Source: Saccharomyces uvarum (taxonomy: Eukaryota > Ascomycota > Saccharomycetes > Saccharomycetales > Saccharomycetaceae). From it: 64,000 nucleotides of DNA. The notes below the pieces were generated by a model that searched no databases, was not told the DNA's origin, and was given only the letters and a program-made list of their open reading frames with translations. The translations under genes were made by a program, and so were the position numbers. Of the stretch, positions 40,106-51,598 are shown one piece after another; positions within the stretch are counted from its first letter, which is position 1, and every line of letters starts with the position of its first letter. The stretch lies in NCBI GenBank assembly GCA_947243795.1, contig OX365936.1, forward strand, positions 345,319 through 409,318, written 5' to 3'.

Positions 40106-41770
40106 CTATAATTTACTTAAATCAATCGGCTTGGCATTTGGTGTAATAACTTCATCGTACAGCAAAGTGGTCAAAAAATCGCTGAAGATTTCACCCGTGA
40201 CTTCGGGCAAGAAATACTTAGCTGCTAAGGCAAACTTATTCTTTTCACCTACGGGACTTGTTGAAGCCAACTTTGTAGTCTCCTCATCTAATATCTTTGC
40301 GGTTACCTCCGGGGTCACCCTTTTACCAGTATCGCTTAAAGTGACACCGTGTTTAACCCATTGGTACAATTGACAACGTGACACTTCAGCGGTGGCGGCA
40401 TCTTCCATCAAATGATTAATTGGGACACAACCAGAGCCCCTCAACCAAGCTTCCATATATTGTAAACCAATATCTAAGTTTACTCTTATCCCTTCCGTTG
40501 TGACTTCCGCATCTTTGATTTTTGTATTTAATAAATCAGATGCAGTAACATTTGCCTCTGGGATGAAGTAGATTTGATTTGCTGTACCCATGTTGCTAAA
40601 AACTTCATTACAAATTGGTGCCAACGCAGGGTGTGCTACCCATGAACCGTCATGCCCATTTTTCATTTCTCTAATCTTATCGTTACGGACCTTGTTCATA
40701 GCAATTTCGTTGGCCTTTGGATCGTCCTTAATAGGGATTTGAGCGGCCATGCCACCCATTGCATGGACGCCTCTGCGGTGACACGTATTGATTAATCTTT
40801 TCACATAGGCATTCATAAAGGGCGAAGTCATCGTCACTAAATCCCTATTTGGTAAGACGTGCTGGGGCAAATTTCTTAATTTTTTTATTGTGGAGAATAT
40901 ATAATCCCAACGACCACAATTCAAACCACTGGAATGCTGTCTTATTTGATAAATAATCTCCTCCATTTGGAAAGCCGCTGGCAAAGTTTCAATCAGCACA
41001 GTGGCTCTAATGGTACCACGGGGCATTCCAATAAAATCTTGAGCGACGCAAAAGATATCATTCCACAACTTAACTTCTAGGTGATCTTCCATCTTTGGTA
41101 AATAGAAGTAAGGCCCCTTACCGATCTTGATCAACTCTTTAGCATTATGGTAGAAGTACAAACCAAAATCAAATACAGATGCACTGATTGGCTCATCATC
41201 TACATAAAGATGTTTCTCCACCATATGCCAGCCACGAGGTCTGACAATCAAAGTGGGTAATTTTGAAATGTCGTCCTTCAATTTGTATTCCTTTCTTGGA
41301 GTCTTGAAGTTGATTTGGTTTCTGATAGCATCGTAAAGATTAACTTGACCATAAATCATGTTTTCCCAGGTTGGAGACGAAGAATCTTCAAAATCGGTCA
41401 TGTAAGTTGTCACTTCTGCATTCAAGGCATTGACCAACATATTTCTTAATGGAGGACCAGTAATCTCACTAGATCTGTTGATCAAGCCAGGAGCAGGAAT
41501 AGCACCTTGCCAAGTGGGGTCATTTCTGATTTGTTCAGTTTCCGGTAAGAAGTCAAATTGGTATTCACCGGAATCCAATTTAGACTGTAAAGTGCCTCTA
41601 TTAGCTAAAAGTTGTTTACGTCTTGCATTGAAAGTTCTATGTAGCAGAACAATAAATTCCAAGGCATCTTTGGTTAAAATGTCAGCTACAGTAGTCTGCG
41701 AGGGCTCGAATTGAGGGGTGGTGTCAATGTCTGCGTACAAGGCAGTGTTGTCCAAATTTATCTTTACCAT
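40106..41770 (-). CDS. DAL7: Malate synthase Dal7 (allantoin-inducible isoform)
   Basis: 554-residue malate synthase A family enzyme: glyoxylate + acetyl-CoA to malate. Conserved segments include [59 protein letters not shown] and [20 protein letters not shown] with the catalytic Asp in the MEDAATAE motif. It ends in SKL, a peroxisomal PTS1 signal. It removes glyoxylate made from ureidoglycolate. The paralogue is Mls1; location in the DAL cluster identifies Dal7. Confidence 0.97.
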   Translation of the reverse strand: MVKINLDNTALYADIDTTPQFEPSQTTVADILTKDALEFIVLLHRTFNARRKQLLANRGTLQSKLDSGEYQFDFLPETEQIRNDPTWQGAIPAPGLINRSSEITGPPLRNMLVNALNAEVTTYMTDFEDSSSPTWENMIYGQVNLYDAIRNQINFKTPRKEYKLKDDISKLPTLIVRPRGWHMVEKHLYVDDEPISASVFDFGLYFYHNAKELIKIGKGPYFYLPKMEDHLEVKLWNDIFCVAQDFIGMPRGTIRATVLIETLPAAFQMEEIIYQIRQHSSGLNCGRWDYIFSTIKKLRNLPQHVLPNRDLVTMTSPFMNAYVKRLINTCHRRGVHAMGGMAAQIPIKDDPKANEIAMNKVRNDKIREMKNGHDGSWVAHPALAPICNEVFSNMGTANQIYFIPEANVTASDLLNTKIKDAEVTTEGIRVNLDIGLQYMEAWLRGSGCVPINHLMEDAATAEVSRCQLYQWVKHGVTLSDTGKRVTPEVTAKILDEETTKLASTSPVGEKNKFALAAKYFLPEVTGEIFSDFLTTLLYDEVITPNAKPIDLSKL

Positions 41771-42141
41771 TTTTCAGTGTTCTTCGCTATACTGCTACAC
41801 ATCAATTGCGCAGTAGAAGAAATAGGATACACACATCTCAACCTCGGACTACGGGATCCCATTTTATATCCATCGCTTCAGTCCTAGTCGATAAATCCAA
41901 CGTGGCTGACAGTTTCCACGCTGGCCCTTGTCGAAGATAAGCCTAAACCAAAGTAATTCATCCTACGTGATAAGAAAACCCGCCGCAATTTTCCAACAAT
42001 CGCAATATTCTACTGCACCGCAACTTTCAGCGAACGTCTCACTCATGCCGATTGCAATGAAGCTATGCAAATTACTATACTAATACAGGGGGGTTATGTA
42101 TCAACTTATCCTAAAATAACAACTTATCCTAAAATAACACG
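41771..42141. promoter_or_regulatory. DAL7 promoter: GATAAG sites, UIS-ALL-like element, 18-bp repeat
   Basis: GATAAG sites lie at 41936-41941 and 41969-41974. CGCAATTTTC at 41984-41993 is the reverse complement of GAAAATTGCG, the core of the Dal82/Dal81 UIS-ALL inducer element. An 18-bp direct repeat AACTTATCCTAAAATAAC occurs twice in tandem at 42103-42120 and 42121-42138, each copy carrying CTTATC. It reaches to within 4 bp of the DAL3 stop codon. Together these support allantoin induction plus nitrogen repression. Confidence 0.75.
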
Positions 42142-42729
42142 CTAAACGGTAATGTGGATGCTGCTGTCGCCGTAGTGTTCTTCCACACAGTCCCACTCAG
42201 GCTTCTCGGGATTCAGACTTTCATAAATCAGGACTGCAAAATCCAAATGCTCTTGCTCGCCAAGCACTATCATGGGAGCGTGCCAGACGCCCAGGCCGTA
42301 GGTCACAGCTTGGCCACCTAAACACGTGAATGCCCTCAACGTAGATAAATCTGGCTTGTTCGCAAGTTCTTTGGCCACGACTACCAAGTATGCCACCTCA
42401 GCGGACGATCTCCCCATGGGCACAAACGTCTGCGAACTACATGGGTGCTTTTCAAGGACTTTGATCTTGTGAAGGACCCCCTGAGTAGACCCAGGCGTGA
42501 AAGCTCTGTTCAGGTGCGGTTGCGGGAAGCAACGGAACAAGTTCCAATTAGGGACCTTACTACTGGACCCGTTCTCCACACGGCTTACCTGAAGCAACTT
42601 GATTGCAGTCCCATGGTTGGCGCTCTTCTCGAGACTGTCTAGCCTCGAGATTTCCTCATCTGGGGAGATTATCGTCCCGTATTCCTTGAAAGAATCTATC
42701 GTCAACGGCTCTGCAATCAGTCTCACCAT
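42142..42729 (-). CDS. DAL3: Ureidoglycolate lyase Dal3
   Basis: 195-residue enzyme that splits ureidoglycolate to glyoxylate and urea, feeding Dal7. It belongs to the AllA/ureidoglycolate lyase cupin family: LTIDSFKEYGTIIS at the N-terminus, LEKHPCSSQTFVPMG, and YGLGVWHAPMIVLG with the conserved WHAP motif. The length matches the S. cerevisiae protein. It is divergent from MGA2 and ends just 371 bp from the DAL7 start. Confidence 0.97.
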   Translation of the reverse strand: MVRLIAEPLTIDSFKEYGTIISPDEEISRLDSLEKSANHGTAIKLLQVSRVENGSSSKVPNWNLFRCFPQPHLNRAFTPGSTQGVLHKIKVLEKHPCSSQTFVPMGRSSAEVAYLVVVAKELANKPDLSTLRAFTCLGGQAVTYGLGVWHAPMIVLGEQEHLDFAVLIYESLNPEKPEWDCVEEHYGDSSIHITV

Positions 42730-43253
42730 TTTGCCTCGTGCGTTTGCTCCTCTCAGTCAAGATAAGAAATGAGACCGATTACATGCCTGCTACTGCCTTA
42801 TATATGTATACACAAGTAGACGTCCCACATCACCTATCTCCTTTATCAATCTATTCATCTCCCTATCTCCCTATCTATCTATCTATCTATCTATCTATCA
42901 GCTTATCTCTTTTCTACACGAAAGCAAGCCCTGGGCTAAAACAGAAAATAGTTAGGTTTTGAGAATATAGCATACCATAAAAACTAGGGTTTCAAAAATA
43001 TAGGTAGGGGTTTTCGTAAAACCCTGACTGGCGCCCATTTCTTTTTATTTTCGTGGAGCGTGATAAAAAACTCAACATTTTTAAATGGGTGAGCTTTAAA
43101 CCAGAAAATACAGCCGCCGAAAGCCTTTAAAAGGACAGTGGCGGTTGATCAACAGGCGTACTGAGGATCGGAATACCAGATCCTGTTTCCCCCTTTTATT
43201 GTGCATTCAAAGGCACTTATTGAAGGACCTCTTGGCGGATAATACCATTCGTC
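42730..43253. promoter_or_regulatory. DAL3-MGA2 divergent promoter with CTAT microsatellite
   Basis: 524 bp. GATAAG is at 42761-42766, about 30 bp from the DAL3 ATG, and CTTATC at 42902-42907. A (CTAT)n microsatellite of seven copies fills 42871-42899. AGCCGCCGA at 43112-43120 matches nine bases of the Ume6 URS1 core (TAGCCGCCGA) upstream of MGA2. Confidence 0.65.
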
Positions 43254-46200
43254 ATGCAACAGAACAGCGAATTTTTAACAGAGGCACCAGGGAATGACCC
43301 TCATATATCTCAATTGCACGGCAATAGCGTGTTAGAATCCCAGCTTCTGGATGATTTCCTACTGAACGGGTCTCCCATGTACCAAGATGACAGCATGGCG
43401 CATATCAACATCGACGAGGCTGCTAATTTCCAAAATTTCATCAAGACAGACGAGACAGACTCGCCCAACTTGTTGTCTTTCGAAGGGCTTGGTAACAGTA
43501 CTCATAGCAACCAGGACGTGTCCACTCCCCTGGAGGACGGGATGGAGGATGACGTGGCTCTGAAGGAGGAGGAAGACGACGAGCATGAAGACAAAGCTTT
43601 CGAGAGAAAGGACGCCAGCACTTCTGCTCATGACGACGTTGTCTTTGGCAGGAAGGAGGCGATCCAGTCTGTCTACATCAACGCTTTAGATTTTGTTAAA
43701 GTGAACGAAGATCAATTGCCTTTGAAAATGGAGGTTTCAGGGCTACCACAAGTATCCCGAGTCGAAAATCAACTTAAATTGAAGGTGAAGATCACTTCAG
43801 AGACGCCTCTAAGCCAAAATATGGTTTACTTGCCCAGCGATTCCATTTCCAGGGAAAAATTCTATTTGAAGAAAAATATCGATGAGTACTCACACGACTT
43901 TAGGAAAAATCTTTTGTATATAAACGCGTTTGTTCTTTGCGCCGTTAGCAACAGGACAACAAATGTTTGTACAAAGTGTGTTAAGAGAGAGCAAAGGAGA
44001 GCCGCTAGAAGAAAATCAGGAATCGCAGACAACCTCCTATGGTGCAATAACATCAACAGAAGGCTGGTCGTGTTTAATAACAAGCAGGTTTTCCCCATAA
44101 TGAAAACCTTCGAAAACGTTAAGGAGTTCGAATTAACCACCAGGTTAGTTTGCTACTGCAGGCATCACAAGGCAAATAACGGGTTCGTGATCTTGTTCAC
44201 CTTAACCGATTGGCAAAATCAACTATTGGGTAAATTCACAACAACACCCATCATGATTACAGATAGAAAGCCCGCAAATATGGACACTAATAAATTCAAT
44301 AACACTACCACTACTTCTAGAAGGCAATTAACAGAAGAAGATTCCACCACAGAATATTACTCAACTGATACTAACCAGTTGAGTAAAGACGACAATGTGC
44401 CATTCCAATACACTTACCACCATAACTCATACGATAATGATGCTCAAATGAATAATATTCCATTGAAAGACAAAAACGTACCATTCCACTATTCAATCCC
44501 GCAACAATCCGACCTATTACAGAATAACAACCTATCACTGAACCTCTCTCTACCCAACCAGCATATCCCATCACCAACATCCATGAGTGAAGAGGGCTCA
44601 GAGTCATTCAATTATCACCACCGTGATAATGAAAATCCCGTCCGTACCATCTCTTTGACCAACATCGAGCAACAAAGTCAACTGAATCAAAGGAAAAGGG
44701 CACGCAACAACCTAGAAAATGATATTGGCAAACCCCTGTTTAAACATTCCTTTTCAAACTCATTCAGTCCTGCAAATAACACCATGAATCCATCCTTACA
44801 TGCAATGCAAGACTTTTCGGCGAAAAATAGTAATAACACATTACCATCAATCAATCGCGTCATTCCTTCACAAGGCCCAATTAACGGTGGTATCGAAGTT
44901 ACTTTACTAGGCTGCAACTTCAAAGACGGTCTTTCTGTTAAATTTGGTACCAACCTTGCTCTTTCTACACAATGTTGGAGTGAGACAACCATCGTCACTT
45001 ACTTGCCTCCTGCAGCCTATGCTGGTCAAGTCTTTGTTTCTATTAGTGACACAAGTAATGAAAACAATGTTGACAATCTTCCCCAAGAAATCGAAATTAA
45101 CGATAATAAAAAGGCCATATTCACCTATGTTGACGATACCGATAGACAACTAATCGAACTAGCTCTGCAAATTGTGGGGTTGAAGATGAATGGTAAATTG
45201 GAGGATGCAAGAAACATCGCCAAACGAATTGTTGGTAATGACTCTCCTGACAGTGGTGCAAATAGTAATAGCGGCTCAAAGAGCACGGGACCATCACCAA
45301 ATCAACACAATGCGAACTTGCACACAAGTGTTCGTTATTCCGATGAGGTTTTGATTCAAAAAGTTATAAAATCGCTAAACACTAACTCAAATATTTCCAT
45401 TTGTGATTCTTTGGGAAGAACCTTATTACATCTTGCATGCTTGAAGAACTATTCAAGCTTGGTATCTACATTGATTAAAAAAGGTGCCCGTGTTGATGAT
45501 ATCGATTCGTTTGGGCTGACTCCATTACACTTTGCATGCATAAGTGGTGATCCTAAAATTATCAAAATGCTATTGAACTGTAAAGCTAATTATTTACTAA
45601 GGGCGCACAATGGATTAACTGCAAGGCAAATATTTATGGCCAACCACGTTCACTTAAAGGAAAATGAAAAACAAGAGAACAAGAGCAATCATAAGAGAAA
45701 CAATCCTATTGTTTATAATGATACCTATATCAGTGAAGTATTGACGTTGTTTGAAGTTTTTGAAGACGGAACAAAATTTGACAACAATATAGAAACAGAC
45801 AGTAGTTACTCTATTAGCAGGAAATATTCACAATCCAGTTTCAATTCAAGCATGTTGGATAACGAATCTTTTAACGAAAACTTATTCGAGAATCAAAGCA
45901 TGGTAAATTCTGCCCTCACGGAAACTCAACATCCTGTTTTTCAATTATTTGAGAATTCAAGTTATTCTGAGTACGATCAAAGCGATTTCGAAGAAGACGG
46001 TGATGAAAACCTATTTGTTACCGATGAAGTGGAACAATACGGAATCGAACGTAAGGAGAAAATAAGGGAACTTTCCGACATTGGAACTAACATTAATGAC
46101 CCCACTGAGGACAACGGCAGCACATCGCTCTGGAATAGAGTTTTACATCGCATTAATGATGATTTACCTAAATATGAGGATTTATTCCCACTATCTTGGG

Positions 46201-46607
46201 GCAAAGACGATAAATTGAAAACGGTGAACCCAGAAAATGTTATAGAGCAGTCCTCGTCTAATGTGGAAAACTCCGAGAATTCGGATGAAGAAGATTATGA
46301 GGAAGAGGAGGAATTTTTGAAGAAACAATTTAACAGATTCTTTCAAAACAAACAAAACTTCCAAAATGATAAAATGCTAATATTTTTCTGGATTCCCTTG
46401 ACTTTGCTGCTTTTAACATCGTTTATCATGTATAAATTTGGCAATCAAGATAACTCCATCAACCATATAAGTGAATTGATTTCAGAATACTTAAGAATTG
46501 CTTTAGCGAAGTTCTTATTAGGAAATGAAAGAATGAAAACTGCATTCAGGTCAAAATTATCAAACCTGCAAACAACAAGAATGTTGAACGACTTAATTGT
46601 AAGTTAA
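43254..46607 (+). CDS. MGA2: ER membrane transcription regulator Mga2
   Basis: 1117-residue protein. Mga2 (paralogue Spt23) senses ER lipid saturation, is cleaved by a ubiquitin/proteasome process, and activates the OLE1 desaturase gene. Visible parts: an acidic N-terminus; an IPT/TIG domain near residues 532-620 (INRVIPSQGPINGGIEVTLLG); ankyrin repeats near 712-792 (DSLGRTLLHLACLKNYSSLV, DSFGLTPLHFACISGDPKII); an acidic stretch (SDEEDYEEEEEF); and a single C-terminal transmembrane helix at ~1040-1062 (MLIFFWIPLTLLLLTSFIMY), which is the lipid-sensing segment. Full length, no break. Confidence 0.97.
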   Translation: MQQNSEFLTEAPGNDPHISQLHGNSVLESQLLDDFLLNGSPMYQDDSMAHINIDEAANFQNFIKTDETDSPNLLSFEGLGNSTHSNQDVSTPLEDGMEDDVALKEEEDDEHEDKAFERKDASTSAHDDVVFGRKEAIQSVYINALDFVKVNEDQLPLKMEVSGLPQVSRVENQLKLKVKITSETPLSQNMVYLPSDSISREKFYLKKNIDEYSHDFRKNLLYINAFVLCAVSNRTTNVCTKCVKREQRRAARRKSGIADNLLWCNNINRRLVVFNNKQVFPIMKTFENVKEFELTTRLVCYCRHHKANNGFVILFTLTDWQNQLLGKFTTTPIMITDRKPANMDTNKFNNTTTTSRRQLTEEDSTTEYYSTDTNQLSKDDNVPFQYTYHHNSYDNDAQMNNIPLKDKNVPFHYSIPQQSDLLQNNNLSLNLSLPNQHIPSPTSMSEEGSESFNYHHRDNENPVRTISLTNIEQQSQLNQRKRARNNLENDIGKPLFKHSFSNSFSPANNTMNPSLHAMQDFSAKNSNNTLPSINRVIPSQGPINGGIEVTLLGCNFKDGLSVKFGTNLALSTQCWSETTIVTYLPPAAYAGQVFVSISDTSNENNVDNLPQEIEINDNKKAIFTYVDDTDRQLIELALQIVGLKMNGKLEDARNIAKRIVGNDSPDSGANSNSGSKSTGPSPNQHNANLHTSVRYSDEVLIQKVIKSLNTNSNISICDSLGRTLLHLACLKNYSSLVSTLIKKGARVDDIDSFGLTPLHFACISGDPKIIKMLLNCKANYLLRAHNGLTARQIFMANHVHLKENEKQENKSNHKRNNPIVYNDTYISEVLTLFEVFEDGTKFDNNIETDSSYSISRKYSQSSFNSSMLDNESFNENLFENQSMVNSALTETQHPVFQLFENSSYSEYDQSDFEEDGDENLFVTDEVEQYGIERKEKIRELSDIGTNINDPTEDNGSTSLWNRVLHRINDDLPKYEDLFPLSWGKDDKLKTVNPENVIEQSSSNVENSENSDEEDYEEEEEFLKKQFNRFFQNKQNFQNDKMLIFFWIPLTLLLLTSFIMYKFGNQDNSINHISELISEYLRIALAKFLLGNERMKTAFRSKLSNLQTTRMLNDLIVS

Positions 46608-46777
46608 CGAACTTTTTGTATGTATTTATTATATACACATAATCAAGAAATGAAAAGGCAATATAAACTCAAAACGATACAGTAGATAAAAACAAGGAAA
46701 AGAAAATTTGAAACTCATGAACGTCTACAATAAATGTTATTATTATCTAAAGGAATGTATATCTATAGAATATAAAA

Positions 46778-48205
<1,428 letters not shown>

Positions 48206-48970
48206 TTATGGCATGAAGTCCTTCAAGACGGGGGCGTTGTAGCTCAAGTATTGTCCATTAACACCCTCTGGGATGCCGTTAAGGGCCAGTTTGGCATATA
48301 CCGTGGCTGGCACAGTGCTGTCCAGCAACTGGTTGTTTTCCTTCAGGCCCTTGAACATCTCCAATTGCTCTGCGCTCATGGAGGAGGGCCCCACATTCTC
48401 CCTGATGTTGACCTGCATCTCCGTGTCCACGATACCGGGAGCCACAGCAATGGCTTTGACCTGCTTTTCCTCGTTGGCCAAGGTCATGGCAAAGTGGTTC
48501 AGAGCGGCCTTCGAGGAGCCGTACGCACCCCAAGAGCTGAAGTACATGTCGGAGGCGTCCGAACTAACGAAAACAACGTTACCGTTGGTCTTCTTCAATT
48601 CGGGCAGCGCAATGCAAACCAGAGACACAATGCTGAAAAAATTGACGTCATATAGCTTCTTCCAGGCATTGACGTCCACGTCGTTGACGTTCTGCACGGG
48701 CTCCAAGACACCAGCGTTGGCCACAAGTGAGTCGACCTTACCGTGTCCCTTGACAGCGTCGCTCACCAATTGATTCAACACGGAGTCGTTGGTGATGTCC
48801 CCGACGACATAGAAGAACCTGTCGCCATATGTCTCCTTCAGCTTCTTCAGCGGAGCTTCTGATCTGGCCACACCGTAAACCACAGTGTCCTTGTCCAGGC
48901 TGAAAAGAATGTCTACGATTGACTTACCAATACCTCTGGAAACACCAGTAACTAAGATGACTTTGCCCAT
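48206..48970 (-). CDS. Short-chain dehydrogenase YIR035C
   Basis: 254-residue SDR-family oxidoreductase, presumably cytoplasmic. The NAD(P)-binding TGVSRGIG motif is at 7-14, NAG in LVANAGVLEP at ~84-86, and the catalytic Ser and Tyr-x-x-x-Lys in FVSSDASDMYFSSWGAYGSSKAAL (Y and K of YGSSK). The substrate is unknown. It is adjacent to and in the same direction as the related IRC24, so the pair looks like a tandem duplication. Confidence 0.93.
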   Translation of the reverse strand: MGKVILVTGVSRGIGKSIVDILFSLDKDTVVYGVARSEAPLKKLKETYGDRFFYVVGDITNDSVLNQLVSDAVKGHGKVDSLVANAGVLEPVQNVNDVDVNAWKKLYDVNFFSIVSLVCIALPELKKTNGNVVFVSSDASDMYFSSWGAYGSSKAALNHFAMTLANEEKQVKAIAVAPGIVDTEMQVNIRENVGPSSMSAEQLEMFKGLKENNQLLDSTVPATVYAKLALNGIPEGVNGQYLSYNAPVLKDFMP

Positions 48971-49217
48971 ATTTTCGGTCTGCTGCTCTTTGGTTCCGGC
49001 AATTCCCAGAGAACTTACACTCGACTTACACGATCACTCTGTCTTGCTTCTTATATATTATAAATGTATTGCCAAAAACAGCGCGGAATTCCGTCGGCGA
49101 TATAACTAATCCGGTTCTTGGCACAGAAGCGGCCGCACAAGAACGCACCGCTCATCGCTGGCAAACTTAGTTAGAAACCATGGTGTAATGCCGAGGTTTC
49201 TGTATATAGCTTACCCA

Positions 49218-50009
49218 CTATGCTTGCACAGGGCCCAGACGGTCGTCGTCGTAGCGGAGATACTGACCGTTCAGAGCATCGGGAACGCCTTCCAGGGCCA
49301 GCTTGGCCAGCACTGCCGCAGGTACCTCAGGGTCCAGCAGCGACGAGGTCTTGTACAACCGGGTGAACCTTTCCAGACCCTCAGGAGACATGCCCTGTGG
49401 GCCCAGTGTTTCCCTGATGTCCCTTTGCATTTGCGTGTCCACGACGCCCGGCGCAATGCAGACGCTGCGAACTTGGTCACTGGGCTCCTCGCTGGCGATG
49501 TCCATGGCCAAGTGGTTCAGCGCAGCCTTGGAGCAGCCGTATGCGGACCACCCGTTGTATGGCTTCACACTGGCTCCAGAGCCGACAAAGACGATGTTGC
49601 CCACGAGCGGCGAGCTCTTCAACAGTGGCAGGCACAGCGTCACCAGGGTGACGACGCTGAAGAAGTTCACATCGAACAGCCGTTTCCACCGCTCGATGTC
49701 GTTCTCGGTGCTGGACTGCGCAACGGCCTTCACCGGTTCCAGTATCCCGGCATTCGCGATGACGCTGTCTAGCCGGCCGTGCTTGCTCCGGATCTCTTCC
49801 ACCAGAGCCTGCACTTGAGACCTGTCTGTGATGTCACAAGCGCGGTACAGAAACCTGTCTGCGCCATAGTCCTCCTGCAAGGCTTGCAGACTAGCCTTTG
49901 TTCTTGCTGCACCGTAAATGACGCATCCAGCGTCCCTTTCGAACATGGTTTTCACCACTTGCAGGCCTATCCCACGGGACACACCAGTAACTAAAATCAC
50001 TTTGCCCAT
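49218..50009 (-). CDS. IRC24: Short-chain dehydrogenase Irc24 (benzil reductase type)
   Basis: 263-residue SDR protein. It shares the opening GKVILVTGVSRGIG with its neighbour YIR035C, and has NAG in VIANAGILEPV and the catalytic Y/K in SAYGCSKAALNHL. In S. cerevisiae Irc24 is a stereoselective NADPH-dependent benzil reductase, and its loss raises Rad52 foci (family knowledge). GC content is high for yeast. Compared with YIR035C it has small insertions (for example AQSSTENDIERW). Confidence 0.94.
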   Translation of the reverse strand: MGKVILVTGVSRGIGLQVVKTMFERDAGCVIYGAARTKASLQALQEDYGADRFLYRACDITDRSQVQALVEEIRSKHGRLDSVIANAGILEPVKAVAQSSTENDIERWKRLFDVNFFSVVTLVTLCLPLLKSSPLVGNIVFVGSGASVKPYNGWSAYGCSKAALNHLAMDIASEEPSDQVRSVCIAPGVVDTQMQRDIRETLGPQGMSPEGLERFTRLYKTSSLLDPEVPAAVLAKLALEGVPDALNGQYLRYDDDRLGPVQA

Positions 50010-50238
50010 GCTTCTGCTATAATGGCTTATTACTGACCTTCTGTCGTGTTGCCCGTATGACCTGATTCGTTGCTCGTTCTTCCTTTATTTTTATCATCTT
50101 GCGGAACGGTCCAAGGATGAAAAGTGAAAAAGGATTGTAGGATCAATGAGCTCCCTTAATATTCAAAGAGCACTCACACAATAGCAACGCTCTGCTTCCC
50201 CATTCACGTTGTCATCTCGAAGAATACTCAAGTCTGTA

Positions 50239-50730
50239 ATGTCTGAATTTTATAAGCTAGCTCCCACTGACAAGAAGGGCCAACCCTTCCCTTTTTCCCA
50301 ATTAAAGGGCAAAGTGGTTCTTATCGTTAACGTCGCCTCCAAGTGTGGGTTCACCCCACAGTACAAGGAACTAGAAACCCTGTATAAGCGTTACAACGAT
50401 GAAGGGTTCACTATCATCGGGTTTCCTTGCAACCAGTTCGGCCATCAAGAGCCTGGTTCTGATGAAGACATTGCTCAGTTCTGCCAACTGAACTACGGTG
50501 TGACTTTCCCTGTTTTAAAGAAAACTGACGTCAATGGCAATAACGAGGACCCGGTCTACAAGTTTTTGAAGAGCCAGAAGTCCGGTATGCTGGGCTTGAA
50601 AGGTATCAAGTGGAATTTTGAGAAATTCTTGGTCGATAAAAAGGGTAAAGTCTATGAGAGATACTCCTCGCTAACCAAGCCTTCGTCCTTGTCTGGTGCC
50701 ATTGAAGAACTCTTGAAAGAGGCAGAATAA
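50239..50730 (+). CDS. HYR1: Thiol peroxidase Hyr1/Gpx3
   Basis: 163-residue glutathione-peroxidase-family thioredoxin peroxidase and hydrogen-peroxide sensor for Yap1. The peroxidatic Cys36 is in NVASKCGFTPQ and the resolving Cys in IAQFCQLNYGV (~82). The GPX signature FPCNQFGHQEPG is present. The ATG at 50239 (MSEFYKLAP) is the conserved start; an upstream in-frame ATG at 50209 would add ten residues that look like leader sequence. It is divergent from IRC24. Confidence 0.97.
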   Translation: MSEFYKLAPTDKKGQPFPFSQLKGKVVLIVNVASKCGFTPQYKELETLYKRYNDEGFTIIGFPCNQFGHQEPGSDEDIAQFCQLNYGVTFPVLKKTDVNGNNEDPVYKFLKSQKSGMLGLKGIKWNFEKFLVDKKGKVYERYSSLTKPSSLSGAIEELLKEAE

Positions 50731-50893
50731 ACGCGGCCTATTTTATATCTACGTAAAGCTTAGTTAATAATACACATTTTCTACTATAACCTACCGATTA
50801 AGGATACTCGTACAAAAAACACATTATATACATCAAAGTGCAACAGCAATAAACTATTAAAAAAGAAGTGACGAACAAAATAAAATCATTGTC

Positions 50894-51598
50894 TTAGAAT
50901 TTGCTACCTAAAGCATGTGCCTTCTCCTTGGAAACAGCATACGAGTCCTCTGATGTTATGGTTTCCAGCCACTTTGCAATGACGGGATAGTCCTCAGATC
51001 TGGCAAACTTTCTCTCAAATGCCATTTGCAAGGGGAAAGAGATTAAAATATCAGCACCGCTCAATTTTCCATCGACCAAGTAGCCGTTGTTCTTTTTGAT
51101 TTCGGCCTCTAGAAAATCTAATTGATTCTTCATCTCACCGCTAGAATAGGCTTGGCTAATCTTGTCTGCCACCTTTCCTGCCAAGTATGAAATGGGGAAA
51201 GGCATACCGGAATCCTTCACCTTTGACAGAACGAACTCGATCATCAAAGGTGGTTGCAACGAACCTTCAGCGTAAAACAAATAGTAGTTGACTTGATCGG
51301 CAATATCAGAGTCCTCGCTCATTAAAACGTGAGAGTGGTCGAAATGTTGCAAAACGTACTGGAAAATGAAACCGGACTCGGCAATCACCTTTTTCTTACC
51401 AGTCTCCCTGTCTTCAACTTCCAACAATGGTGATCTTCCCAACGGATGAATTTTCTTTAATTCTGGAGGAGCACGAAAGTTGGCATCTCTCTTATAAGGA
51501 ATGATTTCGTATTCAAGTTTTAGATGGTCCAATAACCATAAGAGTCTAAATGCTCTGGATTGGTCCAACCAATGAACTCTGATAATAGGCAACGACAT
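50894..51598 (-). CDS. GTT1: ER-associated glutathione S-transferase Gtt1
   Basis: 234-residue GST. The N-terminal thioredoxin-like domain begins LPIIRVHWLDQSRAFRLLWLL and holds the glutathione-binding AESGFIFQYV (E/S) motif (~75-84). The all-helical C-terminal domain ends DYPVIAKWLETITSEDSYAV. It converges with HYR1. It is the last gene matching the S. cerevisiae order; beyond it synteny is lost. Confidence 0.97.
   Translation of the reverse strand: MSLPIIRVHWLDQSRAFRLLWLLDHLKLEYEIIPYKRDANFRAPPELKKIHPLGRSPLLEVEDRETGKKKVIAESGFIFQYVLQHFDHSHVLMSEDSDIADQVNYYLFYAEGSLQPPLMIEFVLSKVKDSGMPFPISYLAGKVADKISQAYSSGEMKNQLDFLEAEIKKNNGYLVDGKLSGADILISFPLQMAFERKFARSEDYPVIAKWLETITSEDSYAVSKEKAHALGSKF

Noticed and set aside
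42871-42899. CTAT repeat as a functional element
   Set aside because: A plain microsatellite in the DAL3-MGA2 promoter; no evidence for a specific role.
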